DNA from: Asterochloris sp. CNOR1
Lineage: Eukaryota; Chlorophyta; Trebouxiophyceae; Trebouxiales; Trebouxiaceae
Assembly (NCBI GenBank): GCA_963969365.1
Contig: OZ017747.1
Span: 1,550,001 to 1,614,000, forward strand
Length of the DNA: 64,000 nucleotides
Reading direction: 5' to 3'
In this document: one piece after another, positions 46,901 to 59,500 of the stretch
Layout of the letters: each line of letters begins with the position of its first letter
How positions within the stretch are numbered: the stretch's first letter is position 1
Notes under the pieces: model-generated
Databases searched by the model: none
What the model was told of the DNA's origin: nothing
What the model saw: the letters and a program-made list of their open reading frames with translations, nothing else
Made by a program: the position numbers and the translations under genes

Positions 46901-49900
46901 GTTACCGGAACGCTAATGGTCATGTGGCATGCCTGCACAACTCTTTGCCATGTTGCCCTCAACTCTGCACACGTTAGCTGCCTGTGCTGTGCCACAAGCT
47001 TTTTGCTGCTGGCACCTGCAGAGGATGTTGAAAAGGCAGATGGATGAGTGGCATGTCAAGTCACGCATCATCATCCTCTCATTTGACGCCCCCCAACACA
47101 CCATCCCTCCTCAACGGCGGCTGCCGGGGGGGGCTGTCAGCGTGCTGGACCTGCTGACCTGCTCATATCCCCAGCTGGAGAGAACCATCTGGAATGCGCT
47201 GATCGACCATGTGGGTCTGCCACTACTTTAGTTGGCTCTCCCCCGAGCAGGCTCCAGAGCTTCACGTGTGTGCTGCTGCATGCTGCGCTGTTTAGAGCCT
47301 CAGCTGGAGGCAGCCATCTGGCATGCACTCCTGGACCCTGTGAGTTGGGCTGGCCAACAGGGCAGCTAGGCTGGTACTCTTTGTGCTGCTGGGCTCACTT
47401 CTCGAAGCTGCCCAGGGGCTTCACCGCTGCCCACCCTGCCGCTGCCATTGTGCTTGGCGTTGGCAAGCAGCATGGTGGCTCAGCACCTGCTGCTGGGCTG
47501 CTGTGTCAGCCCAGATGAAGCCGGCATGCCAGCCGGGGGTGCGCTGGGTGGCTGCTGCCTGCGAAGGCGCAGCTCTCCCGATCTGCGGGTGGCTGCATGG
47601 CCCGCAGGTGTGGCAACCACCCAAGCTGCAACCTCAGGCCATCCTGTGATGAGCGACCTGCCTCTGCAGGGCCACGTAGAGCACTGCGCTGTGTGTGAGC
47701 ACCGCCACCAGGCTGAGCAGCTGGCGCGGCAGCCCATGACGTTTGCCGCCTACATGCCTGATGGCTCCTCCTTCAAGAATCGTGGCAAAGCCAATGTGAG
47801 GCACAAAGTTGCTGCAGCACCGAGGCCTTGCCCTGAGTGACACAGATCGCTGTGCCTTTTCTTTGATCCGTGCAGCAGCTTGTCGCAACTGTTGCCTCCA
47901 CGGCTGCTGGTTGTTCTGTCAAGAATGCGGTAATGTCAATGTGAAGTTGAGGGGATTGTGATGTTGATGCTGTCTAGGCTGCCTGTCCCTGAGGCACTGC
48001 ATTGCGTTGATCACCGTGCCTCTCCAGGCCCAGCACCAGCCTCAGCAGTAGCGAGTCCATGAAGCTAAGGTGTTGAGTATCCTCTGCAGAAATACAACCC
48101 GCCCAACAGGGCTGAGAGGTTTGGCAGGCTCAAGGGGAACAAGATGGGGGCCATCACAGAGGCAGAGGTGGAGGTGGAGAAGCACCAGGTGGTCAACCCC
48201 AGACACAGTTGGAACGAACACCACACAACTCAGACAGCCGTCTGGAGTTATGTCTTAGACAAGGCCATCTTCCTGGGTTTGTGTATGGCTCTCTCACTTC
48301 CTGTGCTGGAAGGCAGCATGCCGCAGCACTCTGAGAGGCTTGCCCCATTGGGGGAGATGCATAGGCCAGCCAGGCCTTGCACGCCAGGTGAGACACCCAG
48401 ATGAGAAGCACTCAGCTGATGCTGGCATGTGTCACTGTGCAGGCGCTTCTTGCAGCAGCCAGGGAGGAGCTGGCGGCAGCTGAGCGCACGTGTACGGCCG
48501 CCAAAAGTCACATGAACGCCCTCAATGCCACAAGGAATGCAGCAAGAGTTGCCAAGGTGAGGTGCATGGCATGCAAGCACTTCACCCAGTTCAAAGAGGC
48601 AACGATGTCAGTTGAGGACACTGCAGTGTCATGCCATGTGGCTGCAGCTGTCAGGTCCGAGCCTGAGGTCTCCACCCAGGCTGGCAGGGCAAAGTGCATG
48701 GACAGCTCTTGCTGCCACAACAAATGCCTGCAGCGTGCTACAGATGTACATCACCATTCGGTTGGCTCTGGGGCCCAGGCTCAGTCATATGCAGGGTGAG
48801 GCTGAAGGCCAGTTGCAACTGACGATGACCCAGGTGCCAGTCATGCCGGAGCTGACGCAGGCAACAGAGGGCGAGGACATGAGCTTTCAGGTCTGCCAGC
48901 ATGCCTGTATTGTGCCAGTTGTTAGGCTCTGACTTTGGGACAAATAGCAGACTTGTGTCCACAGAGCTGCCTAGGTTATTGCAGCGGTCTCACAAGGCGC
49001 AAATATAGTCCTGCAAGCATGGTACTTGGCGGCCCACCTTGCGCTGCCTGAGGTCACATGAAACCAAGACATGCATCTTAGGCAGGCTACTGTGCCTTGT
49101 CACATATTTGGTAGTTGACTCCCAAGTACAAGCACAACCTTACTTCTGACTGGCTGCCAGACAGACGCGCTGAGGGCGGCAGTCTGTAGCTTGGCTGGCT
49201 CGTGCGGCCCACAAAGCTGCAGACTCAAAATCTCAGCTGACACTGTATTAGCCTCCTGCAGGAGGTGCCAAACATGTTGCTATCAGAGATGCATTGCTTT
49301 GCAAAATGTACTACCCTACAGCACATAAAGTTCTGACTCGTTGAGACTGCAGGAGGAGCTGGAGGCGGCCACAGCTGACATCATCCGCCATGAGCAGACG
49401 CTGGCTGACGCCAAGGAGAAGTTGCATGAGGCAGACAAGGCCTACCAGGACGCAGAGGACGCCTGGGCTGCCCGCAGGTGAGCTGAACGCCAGCAACAAG
49501 CTGCTAGATTGTACAGCTTGTTGTGCCGCAGTCCTGGGCAGGAGCCCAGCAGGTGCTGCCAGTCAGGCTGGATTGGCGCATCCAGCTGCCCGTCATCATC
49601 AGCTTGATTCTCCAGCATACCTAGCAGTCCCCAGAGCCTGCTGCTCAGCTGAGCTGTTGCCGCTAAGCATGTCAAACAGAGACCACTTGCTGCCTAGGCA
49701 CAGGCGTTCAAGCACACTCAAAGTGTCCTGTTAAGCTCTGTCCCCTCCTGCCGCAGGTGTTTCATTGTGACGCCAGAGTGCTGGGGCAGGTGCTGACATG
49801 GCGTCCCCTGTGCCGCTCCTCAGCAGCCAGTGTGGAGGTTGTTTCACACCTTGGTCGCCCACCTGATCTTTGGCGTGCACATGCGCAGGGATGAGGGCAG

Positions 49901-52900
49901 GGCCAAGGTGGTCGAGCTGCAACAGCTGGGCAGCGAGGCTGAGGGACGGGCTCGTGAGCAGGCAGAGGCTATGCAACACCTTGCTTACTACCATGCCAAG
50001 CTGGAGGAGACGCAGGGCAAGGTGGGTCACAGGACGACAGGGCTTCATCGCCAAGAAGCCCCATGCTGGGTATCTGTGGCGGAGCTGCAGCTGTGACTGT
50101 ATGTGTCACTGTCCTGCATTGCCTTGGCTGTGAGGTGTAACGTGCATGCTGCCACAGGCACATGCATACAGTGCCTGGGCCACATCTTGCTGGCACTGAC
50201 GGGCCCAACTCTAGCTTTGAGATCTCTGCTTTTCAGGCTGATTTGCTTTTCTGCTGCTGCCTTGCAGATTGCCGCCCTGCAGGAGCAGTATGGCCCTGCA
50301 AAGCAGCTCCTGGAGCAGCACCTCGAGCATGCACAGATGGTGGGTGGGTGCATGGCTGCACCTCAGCCAAGGCAGCAGGCGCCCAGCTTGTGACCTCTAG
50401 CTTGATAATCTGGCCAGCACTACAGTGCTTGAAGCAGGCCTATCCATAGGGCCCTGACTTATTCAGCTCCCTAGAGCAACCAGCAAGCACTGAAGATCAA
50501 GCAAATGTCCAGAATCAAAGTGCGAGTCACAGTCATCTGCCTCATGCTCACAGTGGGGTATGCAGGTGTGTACCCGGGAGCAGGGAGCGGCTGCCCTGGC
50601 TGCCTTCCAGCACCGCGTGGCGCAGGAGAACCCTGAAGCATCTGCTGAAGATGTGGCAGGGTACATGAACGAGCAGGTGCACTCAGAATGCATGCCCTCA
50701 AGCCCTGGGGTTTTTCCTGGGGTCCCTTGTCTGATTCAACACAGGCAGCTGTCATGTTGCTTATACAAAAGCTGTGTGGCCAGGCCTTGCGATGCTTGTT
50801 GATTTGACAGGGCGCTACCTGCTCTGCATGCGCATATGCAGCTGGCCCTGCCCACCTTGCTGCATGGCATCAACTGCCGCGGTCTTTGCTAGTGCGGTAG
50901 TCTGGCTCAGGAGGCTTGCTGTGAGCCTCGTTTCTGTGCCTGACTCTTTGCTGCAACAGCAATCAAGGTATGGGTCGGCCAGCCTTTCAGCTGTGTGCAG
51001 GCACTAGCCAAGCGGATCACGACGCTGCGGACCAAGCAGGCTCGGCAGGAGAAGGAGAGCGGCTCAGCGCCAGAGATCATGGTTAGCATGTGCTGCTCGC
51101 CTGCCACATGTTGAAGACCTTCCAAACCCGTGTTGCATCACACCAGGTACCATGCTTGGCTGTGCAGATCTTCTGATTCCCTGCCCTGCCTGCAGGCCCT
51201 GACTGCTGCTTTGCTGATTTCTCCCTTGCTGCATGCACTGCTCTGCATGCGCATGGCATGGAGGAGGGCTCACAAAAAGTTGCCCTGCATCGCTCGTACT
51301 TGCACGTTGTCGCCACCTGGTTCTTGCAGACGCTGAGATGCATGGCTCCCTGTGCTGCCCACCTCCCTGGCATGCCTCATTGCTTCTGCTCTTGTTGCCC
51401 TGCAGGAGCATCTCCATGGCCTGGACACCTTCTGTGCGCAGCTGCCCCGTCCTCCGGAACCAAATGAACATTGCTGACCAAAGCAAGTTCTCAATCATAT
51501 GCTCTTGCTACCATGCAGGAGCGCTTCCAAAGGTTGGACCGCCAGCTGCGGGAGCTGCAGGCCACCTGCGACCAGCAGGAGACAATGTATAGGGCATTTG
51601 CTGATGGAGCTGCCACACGCCGGGCTGACCTCAACAGGATCCGGCAGCTAGTGCAGCAGCAGGTAGGCCGTGAAGCCTTGCAGTTAGGCACCTGCCATGC
51701 TGCCTCAGGTTCAGCTGGTAGCAGCAAGTTGGGCACGGGAACTCAAAGCACACTATTAGGCATCTGAGGCAGTCCTGTGAGGTTGCTGCTGCAGCAGCAG
51801 GTGAGGCATACACACAGGGATGATGCCCAAGCCTGGTGGCAGGTGGCCAGGAGAAAGCTTTGACCAAGCCTGAGTGGCAGACATCTCCCTGTGCATGTGC
51901 CATGACTGGGTTTGCAGCTGGAGCAGGCAGGAGCAACATTCTCCAGGGTGTCTTTTGCTGGGAGAGCTTGGCTGCAGTGATGCTGAGGCCTGCTTGTCCC
52001 TGCAGTGCCTCTTAGTGTGCCCTGCAGGTCTCTGCCAGGTTCCTGCAGCTCATGAAGCGGAAGGGTCATGTGGGCACCCTCAAGTTTGACTACGGCGACA
52101 ATGAGAGGTGATGCTGCCTTCTATATGACAAAAGCTGTGTGCCCGCACTGCATGCTGCATGCGTGGGCATCACGAATGAGTGTTGTGGGTGGCAAGTGCC
52201 TCCTGCACCCCAGGGAAGCCCTGCTGCCATTGTCCACTGCCAGGCAACATGCAGCTGTTGCACATATGCCAGGCTCACTCGTCTGGTCATTGTGGTGCAG
52301 GCAGGGGTCCCTGACCATCTCAGTGCGCATTGCGGGAGACAAGGGCAAGGGCGGGGTCAAGGACCTCAAGCAGCTGTCAGGTGGGTACTCAACTCCAGTG
52401 TCAGACCCCAGAATGGTGCCCCCTGACTACATCAAAATGCAGTGATGAACTTTATCTCATGCCACATAACTTGTGCTCTGCATGCAAGCCTTGCCAGTTG
52501 TTTCTTATTTGCTGGGCTCTGTTGCTGCTGCGTGTGTGGCGCAGGTAGCTATGCGCTGCTGCCTCACAATTTGGGGCCCGTCACGCTGGGTTTGCCTTTG
52601 CAGATGTGGTGCAGTCCAGATTTTGCTGCCTGCCTGTCTTTAGTGTCAGGCTGGGGCTTTGCCAGCAATCTGCAGCCCCTCGCTGCTGCCTCACTGCCTG
52701 GAGCGTGATTGCACCAGGCAGGCTGTGGGTGTCCCAGCCTGCATCCAGTAGCAGCACACCCCTGTGTGTTGCGTATCACTATCACTTCAGTCTTTGCGTG
52801 TGCTCAACTTTCCTGCAGGCGGGGAGCGCTCCTTCACCACCGTCTGCTTCTGCCTGGCCCTGGGGGACCTGCTGGCCGCGCCCTTCCAGGCCTTTGATGA

Positions 52901-53361
52901 GTGGGACTGCTTCATGGACGCCATTGCACGGCAGGCAAGTCTGAGGCAGGCGCGGTGCAGACTGGCTCCCTGCCACTGATCAATGAGTCAGCTGTTTGCC
53001 ATGGGCTGAGGTCTGCTGCAGCGTTGCCCAACGAGGAATGGTGGTCGCTGTTTCCTGAAAGTGCTTGTGTGCTCCCAGGTTGCGATGATGTCGCACCATC
53101 TGTCATGCCTGCCTTGTGCTTGCTGCGCACTTCCTGTGCACTGGTCTTTTGCAGGTCAGCCTGCGCCTGCTGCTGGAGTATGCTGCTGACAACCCACACA
53201 AGCAGCTGCTGCTGCTTACCCCTCAGGACATGGCTGCTGTCGAGAAGGCCAAGCAGGCCGTGCAGTCAGAGAAGCAATTCTCAGACAAATTTGTCAAAGT
53301 ATTTTTGATGCAGCGAGCGACGCGCACTGTGCCTGCTGCAGCATTGGCAACACAGTCTTGA
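40912..53361 (+). CDS. SMC6: SMC6, structural maintenance of chromosomes ATPase
   Basis: About 28 exons and about 1,140 residues. The head begins QLKSIHL-VHFMNHANLLVDF, with Walker A GENGSGKSAILQAIQIVLG (exon 41468-41632), then DNPVAVMSQDHSRTFL (42795-43068), the SMC6-type block. Coiled-coil exons run from 43675 to 46135. The hinge starts GPLGAVLSLRDER (46310-46485), then AYICHDVHDQ and IWNALIDH (47022-47210). The second coil spans 48090-51662. The C-terminal head has FLQLMKRKGHVGTLKFDY (52028-52106), the ABC signature LSGGERSFTT across the 52380/52819 junction, Walker B FQAFDEWDCFMD, and QLLLLTPQDM in the last exon (53155-53361). SMC6 pairs with SMC5 in DNA repair and replication-fork stability. 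The start at 40912 and the exon near 48090 are tentative. Two introns use GC donors (42006 and 52935). Confidence 0.94.
47304..47339 (+). repeat. Exon-like 36-nt copy in an SMC6 intron
   Basis: Reads QLEAAIWHALLDP with a CAG acceptor in front and GTGAGT behind, a diverged in-frame copy of the end of the preceding exon (47175-47210, QLERTIWNALIDH). Both pieces are exactly 36 nt and both have splice-like flanks. The offset is 129 bp. Confidence 0.75.
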
Positions 53362-53561
53362 AACATGTGACGAGAGATGCGGACCAACACGTGCCATCTA
53401 GCTGTGAATAAAATTCCCTCATGTTTGTTGGGCATACAGTCAGTCCTGTCATGGCAGCATTGAACTTTTCGAAACAAATGTAGTCTGTCCAGTATCTAGG
53501 GCAACATCTGTGTCATCAAACACTTCTGCCTTAACCTGCAGCAGCGAATTACAGGTACCTT

Positions 53562-56500
53562 TTATAACTTGCCTCCAAGGTCAAGCAGACGTCCAGCTAC
53601 CAGCCTCCATGCAGCTGTCTCAGCAGCCCACAGCCCCAGCACCCAGGAAGGTGCTAGCCGCTGCAGCCAGGCAGCTCCCAGGCCCACCAAGCTGCCAGGC
53701 TGCCAGCATCCCAGTCTTTGCACCTTGTGCCGGCGCTTCTTCTTCTTGCGGCGCTTTGTGGTGGTGGCCGCAGAGCCAGGAGGACCCGCAGCATCGTCCT
53801 CCTGATCCATGTCCAGGCCGAACGCCTTCTGGTACTTGGGGTTTGCTGTCATTGCATAAGAGGTGGGCCCTATCAGCAGGCGGGAGCGCACAGCGATGGC
53901 AAAAGATGGCAGGCCATAGAGCTTGGGCCCCAGGGCAGAGCCATCCATGCCAATGACCGAGAACAATTGCTGCAGCAGCCATAGGGAGATGTCCAGCAGG
54001 CTGCGGGCGACCAGCAGCAGGACCATGAGAATGAAGGCGATCGTGTGGGCTACCGCGTTTGCCTGCAGCAGGCGGCGCCCCAACTGGCGGGTGGGGTCGC
54101 CATCAAACAGGATCTGGTCAAAAGCGTCGCCTGCAGCATAAAACCTCTGATGGGTTGTGAGGGGTGGCAATGCATGTGCACACAGCGTTTGGACCAGGGG
54201 GGGGGGGGGGGGGGTGGCGACTGCAGCTCATGCAGTGAGAGCAGATGCAGCTGAGTGAACGGCAGAGGTGCATGCCGTGCTGCACACCTACTGCCCGCAC
54301 AAACACGCCAAAGCTGCCCTTGGCAACCACACTGGAGGGATCTGGCCACAGCTTGAACCAGGAGAAGGCCCAGGCTGCAAAAATCAAGTGCCACAAGGCG
54401 GCATACGGCAGCATCTGTCCTGAAGTGGAGGCAAGTACTGTGTCAGCCTGCCATAAAGCAAATAAGTGCAGGAGAGGTGAGCACATCGCTGTGCTGTGCA
54501 CGGGCAGCAGGCATCTGAATCTTGGGTTACATGGCTGTCTCAGATGCTTGGTGAAAGTGGCGTGTTTTGGTGGTTAGGCATCAGAGCGCGACAGGCGCGA
54601 CGGCCGCGTTTCGCGCATTGTAGTACAGTGGATCATGCGGCAACCACATGGAGCAGGCTTGCCTGCCAGCTCTGCTAGAGCTCCAGTGGTCTGCGCGGGC
54701 ACCCTGCTCATCTTGAGGACGTCCCACTTCTCTGCCCAGTAGGAGGCAGTCAGCCCTAGAGCAGCAATCGGGTACAGCAAGGGCAGCCCGGAGCCGAACA
54801 TCATGGTGCAGAACAAAAGATTCAGGGTCTGCAGACAGAAGGGCCAACACTGCTCAGGGAGCCAACTTCCAGGCATGTGCAAGGCAGACCTGCAGCAACA
54901 CGGGCATCATGCAGCAACCAAGCTGCCAACAGGCAGCAGAAGCGGGGCCAAGACCTTCACCAAGCAGGAATCATCATGGCATGGCTGATAAGCACCAGAC
55001 GCCACTCACTGCAGCGTAGCGGTCAGGCAGGGGAGAGGTGAAGTCTGGGCCTGTGTACAGGTTGTTCAGCTGCTGCTGCGTGACGGCAGCATCTTTCAGG
55101 GATTGGCGTGTGTAGTATCGGTGCAGCACATACCTGCAGGCAGGCCTGCCTGTCAGTGCTGTGCAGCATTCCTCCTGACTGGCGTCCAGCTGCTCCAGAA
55201 GTCATGCACATGGGGGCGCCAGGCACTTGCAGGGAGCCTGATGTCAAAGAAACCTTCAGCCATGGTGCTGGCTCAGGCATGCTTCCCGGGGATCCACTTT
55301 ATAACACCATCTGCTGTTGAGATACTCCAGCATGTGCAGCTCCTGGGCAGCCATTACAGTCTACAAATGGAAGCAACCTGGACAGCACCTTGCAGTATGC
55401 AGCCCAAAAGTCTACACAGCCAATGAGTCTCAGCAGACCTCCTTACCTCTGCAGCACCGCGCAGGGCAGCAGCACACTCATGAGCATGAGAGTGATGATG
55501 AGGCCCCGCCCGACCTGGGCATACCATGCGGGCACCAGGTCACTGTAGACCCCCTGGAACAGCCAGGGGGAAGCCACTTGGCCGATCTTGCGGTACAGAA
55601 TTGGCAGGTAGACGTTGGCCACCACAGTGGACAAGGCTGTGTTGACAAATTGGGCCACGAACAGCTTCCCCGCAAGGCTTCGCTTGGCACTGGTGGCTGT
55701 GTGATGCCTGCAGGGGATGGCAGGGGGCAGGCATCGACATTAGAGTGAGGCGCTGTTGCAGTGTCTAGACTGCAGGCAGGCACACACACATGCTTTGTTT
55801 GGATGCTGGAGATGCCAGGTGGGCAGGGCACGCCTTGCATTGAACTGCCAGGCTGCTTTGCAGGTGAGGTGACTGGTGCCACGCTGCCATGCAGGTGAGG
55901 TACCCCAGTCACACTGTCAGGCTGCCGTGCAGGTGAGGTGAACCAGTCAAGCTTGAGCTGGGCACGTGTGCAGCATGCCTGCTGCCTACATGCAGACCAG
56001 GGCAGGCTGCCCTTGCCTCTCGTAGGGATTTGTGTAGAATGAGAAGTAGTAGAGGGCTTGATTGGTGACCAGGGTTACCAGCACAGCTCCCCCCTGAGTG
56101 GCAGCCTGCACACAGACCGCCCCTGTGATAAGCAGTGGCATGCAGACTTGCAGGGGCTGCATGAAGGCCCCCTGAGACCATGGCTGGGCCGTGCTCAACC
56201 CGAGGACATCACATGCAGCTTTGGCATGGCCGCCTCTGCCAGCATCAGTTGTGGAGGCTGTGCAGTGCTGATGGTGGCTCCAAGAGCAAAGAAGGGGCAG
56301 TGCTTGCCATTGTGCCTGCACCTGCCTGTATGACATATTTGGGCCAGTACTTGTAGCAGTAGCTCACAGCCTGGAAGCCTATAGCTGCCAGCTTGCAGTA
56401 GCACTCATAGCAGGTCTGCTCAGTGGGTGTGCATGCTACTCCAAGGTAGGAGTCGGTGCTGCTGCACACAAAGTACCTGCAGGCAGTGTAGCAGCCACTC

Positions 56501-59500
56501 CAAGTCTGAGCCGACAAGCAAACGCTTGGCCTAGGACATTGCTGCACGCATCTACAGGTGAATATGTGCAGCCTGCCAGCAGCCATGTGCAGCTAACAGA
56601 AGAGCTCCTGCTGCTGACCTTGACCCTGTCAGGTGCGCACCCTATGGTCTGGCCATGCTGACCTGGTGGCTAGAGTGGAGCTGGTGGTCAGATTCAGGGC
56701 GTTGTTGCTGCCGATGATGCCACAGTTGGTTGCGCAGGAGGGGGGGACTGCGGTGATGCCGGTGTTGCTGCTGCGCAGGCTGGCAGCAAAATTTACCAGC
56801 CCAAAGCCTGCACTGTCAGCAGAGGGCCGCAGGGTGTGAACCAAAAGCCTCTCTGTGTGCATCGCAGCTCTGATTGCAGTTGTGGACAAGCCCCACAGCC
56901 CTTGTGAGTGTCTGTGGGTGTAGGTATTGCTTGAGCTTTGTTGTCGCGGAAACTGGACAGGTGGCGCAGTGGCAGAGCAAGCTGGCCCACCGCTGGAGGC
57001 AAAAACATCATTGCTGCAGGTCCAGAGCAAATCTGCTGCACAGCTGCTGCACAGCTTCAGGAGCGTGGACTTGTCAGGGCACAGTGCCAAAACAGGCATG
57101 TACCTATGAGGATGAGGAGGTAGGTGGCGACAGTGATGATGGCTCGTAGCCCAAAGCGCTGCAGCCAGGTGTACTCCAGATTCTCCCACAAGATGTCATC
57201 CGGCTCAGGAGCCTCCAAGATGAGCAGAGCGTACCGCTTCCTGCAGGCACCAGGAGGCCGCTGCCATCAGCAGCACACAAGTTTTCCTCAAGGCAGCACA
57301 AGCGGCACGGGGCGGCTGCCCCTGCACAGGCACCGAGTGGCCGCCGTCATCAGCAGCACACAAGTTTTCCTCAAGGCAGCACAAGCGGCACGGGGCGGCT
57401 GCCCCTGCACAGGCACCGAGTGGCCGCCGTCATCAGCAGCGCTAGCTGCTCCTGCAGTTCGCACAAGCAGCAAGGGCCAGCTGCTCCTGCCTGTTCACAT
57501 GCCTTCACAGTCAGGCACTCGGCGCACCAGGGGGTTGCAGCACCAGCAGCCAAGAACTGCTTGCTGTTGTGCAAAGGCTCTGGCCTGGTGGTCCAAACAC
57601 CACCTGACGCAGAAAGTCCTTGCGCAGCAGAGCACACAGCCTCATGCTGGAGGACACACATGCAGGAAAGCACTCAGAAAGTGCACGGTGCCTCCCAAAC
57701 CCAGACATGCTGGCATCCTGAGCACACCTGAAGCGCAGGTCTTTCCTCAGAAACACGCGGCGCCCTGTGGAGGAGGGGTTGGCCCGCATGCAGGCTGCAC
57801 GGCCCTCCTCCGTCTTGAAGGTCACAAAGGCGCACACCGACAGCGCATCCCCCTGCTCCGCTTGCTTGGCATCGATGGCCGTGTTGAGGGCCAGCAGCTG
57901 GGCGTCCACCTTCAGCACCTGCAAGCAAGACGTGAAACCTGGCAGGGTCGCAGCTAGAGCTGAGGTGTATGCACGGTGGGTGGCTGCTTGATCACCTGCA
58001 TGCACAGTGGTAACCCTGGCAGGGGCCATGCCTCACAGCCAGACATGCGGTGTTGGTACCTGCATACATTGAGGGGAAGCTGACAGGGGACGGCCCTCAC
58101 AGCGACACCTGAGGCATCGGCATGCTGGCTGCCATTTTAGAACCTGCAAGCGCAGGAGTGTTGTCTCAGAAGTTCAGTCAAGAGTTGCAGGTGGCCCATG
58201 CCTTGGCAATCCGCTTGCAGGTGCAGCTGCGGTGATCAAGCACACCAGGGCGAGGTTTTGGACCCTGAGATGGGGTTTGCAGGCTGGCTGGCGCCAGAGC
58301 ATGCCTCAGCAGCCCACCCTGAGCAACTGCAGAGGCATGGCAGCAGCAAGGGTGTGACAGCTTGCCTTGATGAGGCCCCCACCTGGTCAAGAGCTGCTGT
58401 GCTGTCATGCTCCTCAGCCACCTCCTTGGCAGCAGCCGCCACTGCTATGTCGCGCTCCTCCTGCTTCTGTCCACGGTCCATGGCAGTGTGAATGAGGGCA
58501 GAGTCGTTGTGCGCGACCACCACCGCGTTGACAGGGCCCCACTGGCTGAAGTACTGCACTAGCTCCTCCATGTCAGCATCCTGCACAGAATTCTCGTGCA
58601 CAGCTTGGATGGAGAGCAGGCGGTTGAATCACTGCACCAGGCCGCCCCAAGAGGGGCGCTGACCCAGTATGCAGCAGGCTGGCGGTCTGCATGCAGGCTG
58701 CTCAGTGCAGGGCCCCGACCTGGAGGCAGGCAGCACCTGATGCGGGGGTCCCTCGATCTCACCTTGGGCAGCGCCCAGACCTGCAGACTGTAGTCGCTGA
58801 TGGTGACCGTCTTGTCGCGCACCTCCCGCAGCACGTGGGCCTGGAAGGCGCTGAAGGAGACCACCACAACCAGGAACGCGAGGGTGCCAGCCAGGTCCAT
58901 GTAGCTCATCACCAGGTTGATGCGGCGCTTGGACTGGGCGCCCAGGAGGGGCAGGGCGAAGGTGGCGCCTGTGGTGCTGGCATTCTGGTAGTAGAACTCC
59001 ATCTCCAGCTCTGCAGGTGGGCAGGGTGGGTGCGCCCGCCATGTCAGGCTGCCACATGAGGCAATGTCCTGCTTTGCAGGGACAGAGACAATGCTGGAGA
59101 TGGCTGGGCTTGGGTGGCATGCCTGGGCTGTCTGAAGATCCTCTTGGCCGCGCTGCCTGACGTGCTTGAGGTGCACTCATACAGGCCATTTGAGGCAGGG
59201 AGTCGGGTGGCAGCACATGGGTTTGTAGATTGTGGAGCTTGCCTGCGGAGGCGTCTGAAAGCCTGCAGAGCTTGCCAGGGAGGGCGCACCTTGGGCAATG
59301 CGTGTGTCGGGGAAGACAATGTTGGAGGCTTTGAGGACCTGCTGTGCATAGGTGGCATTGAACACATAGCTGCTGTCAAAGAGGGGCCCATACGCCCCCA
59401 GGGAGGTCGCCTCCAGGGCACCTGCAGGTGGCCGGCATGCTTCTCATGTGCAAGGGCGACAGTCAGGCTCAGAGCAACACTCAGCCAGACCGACTGTGAG

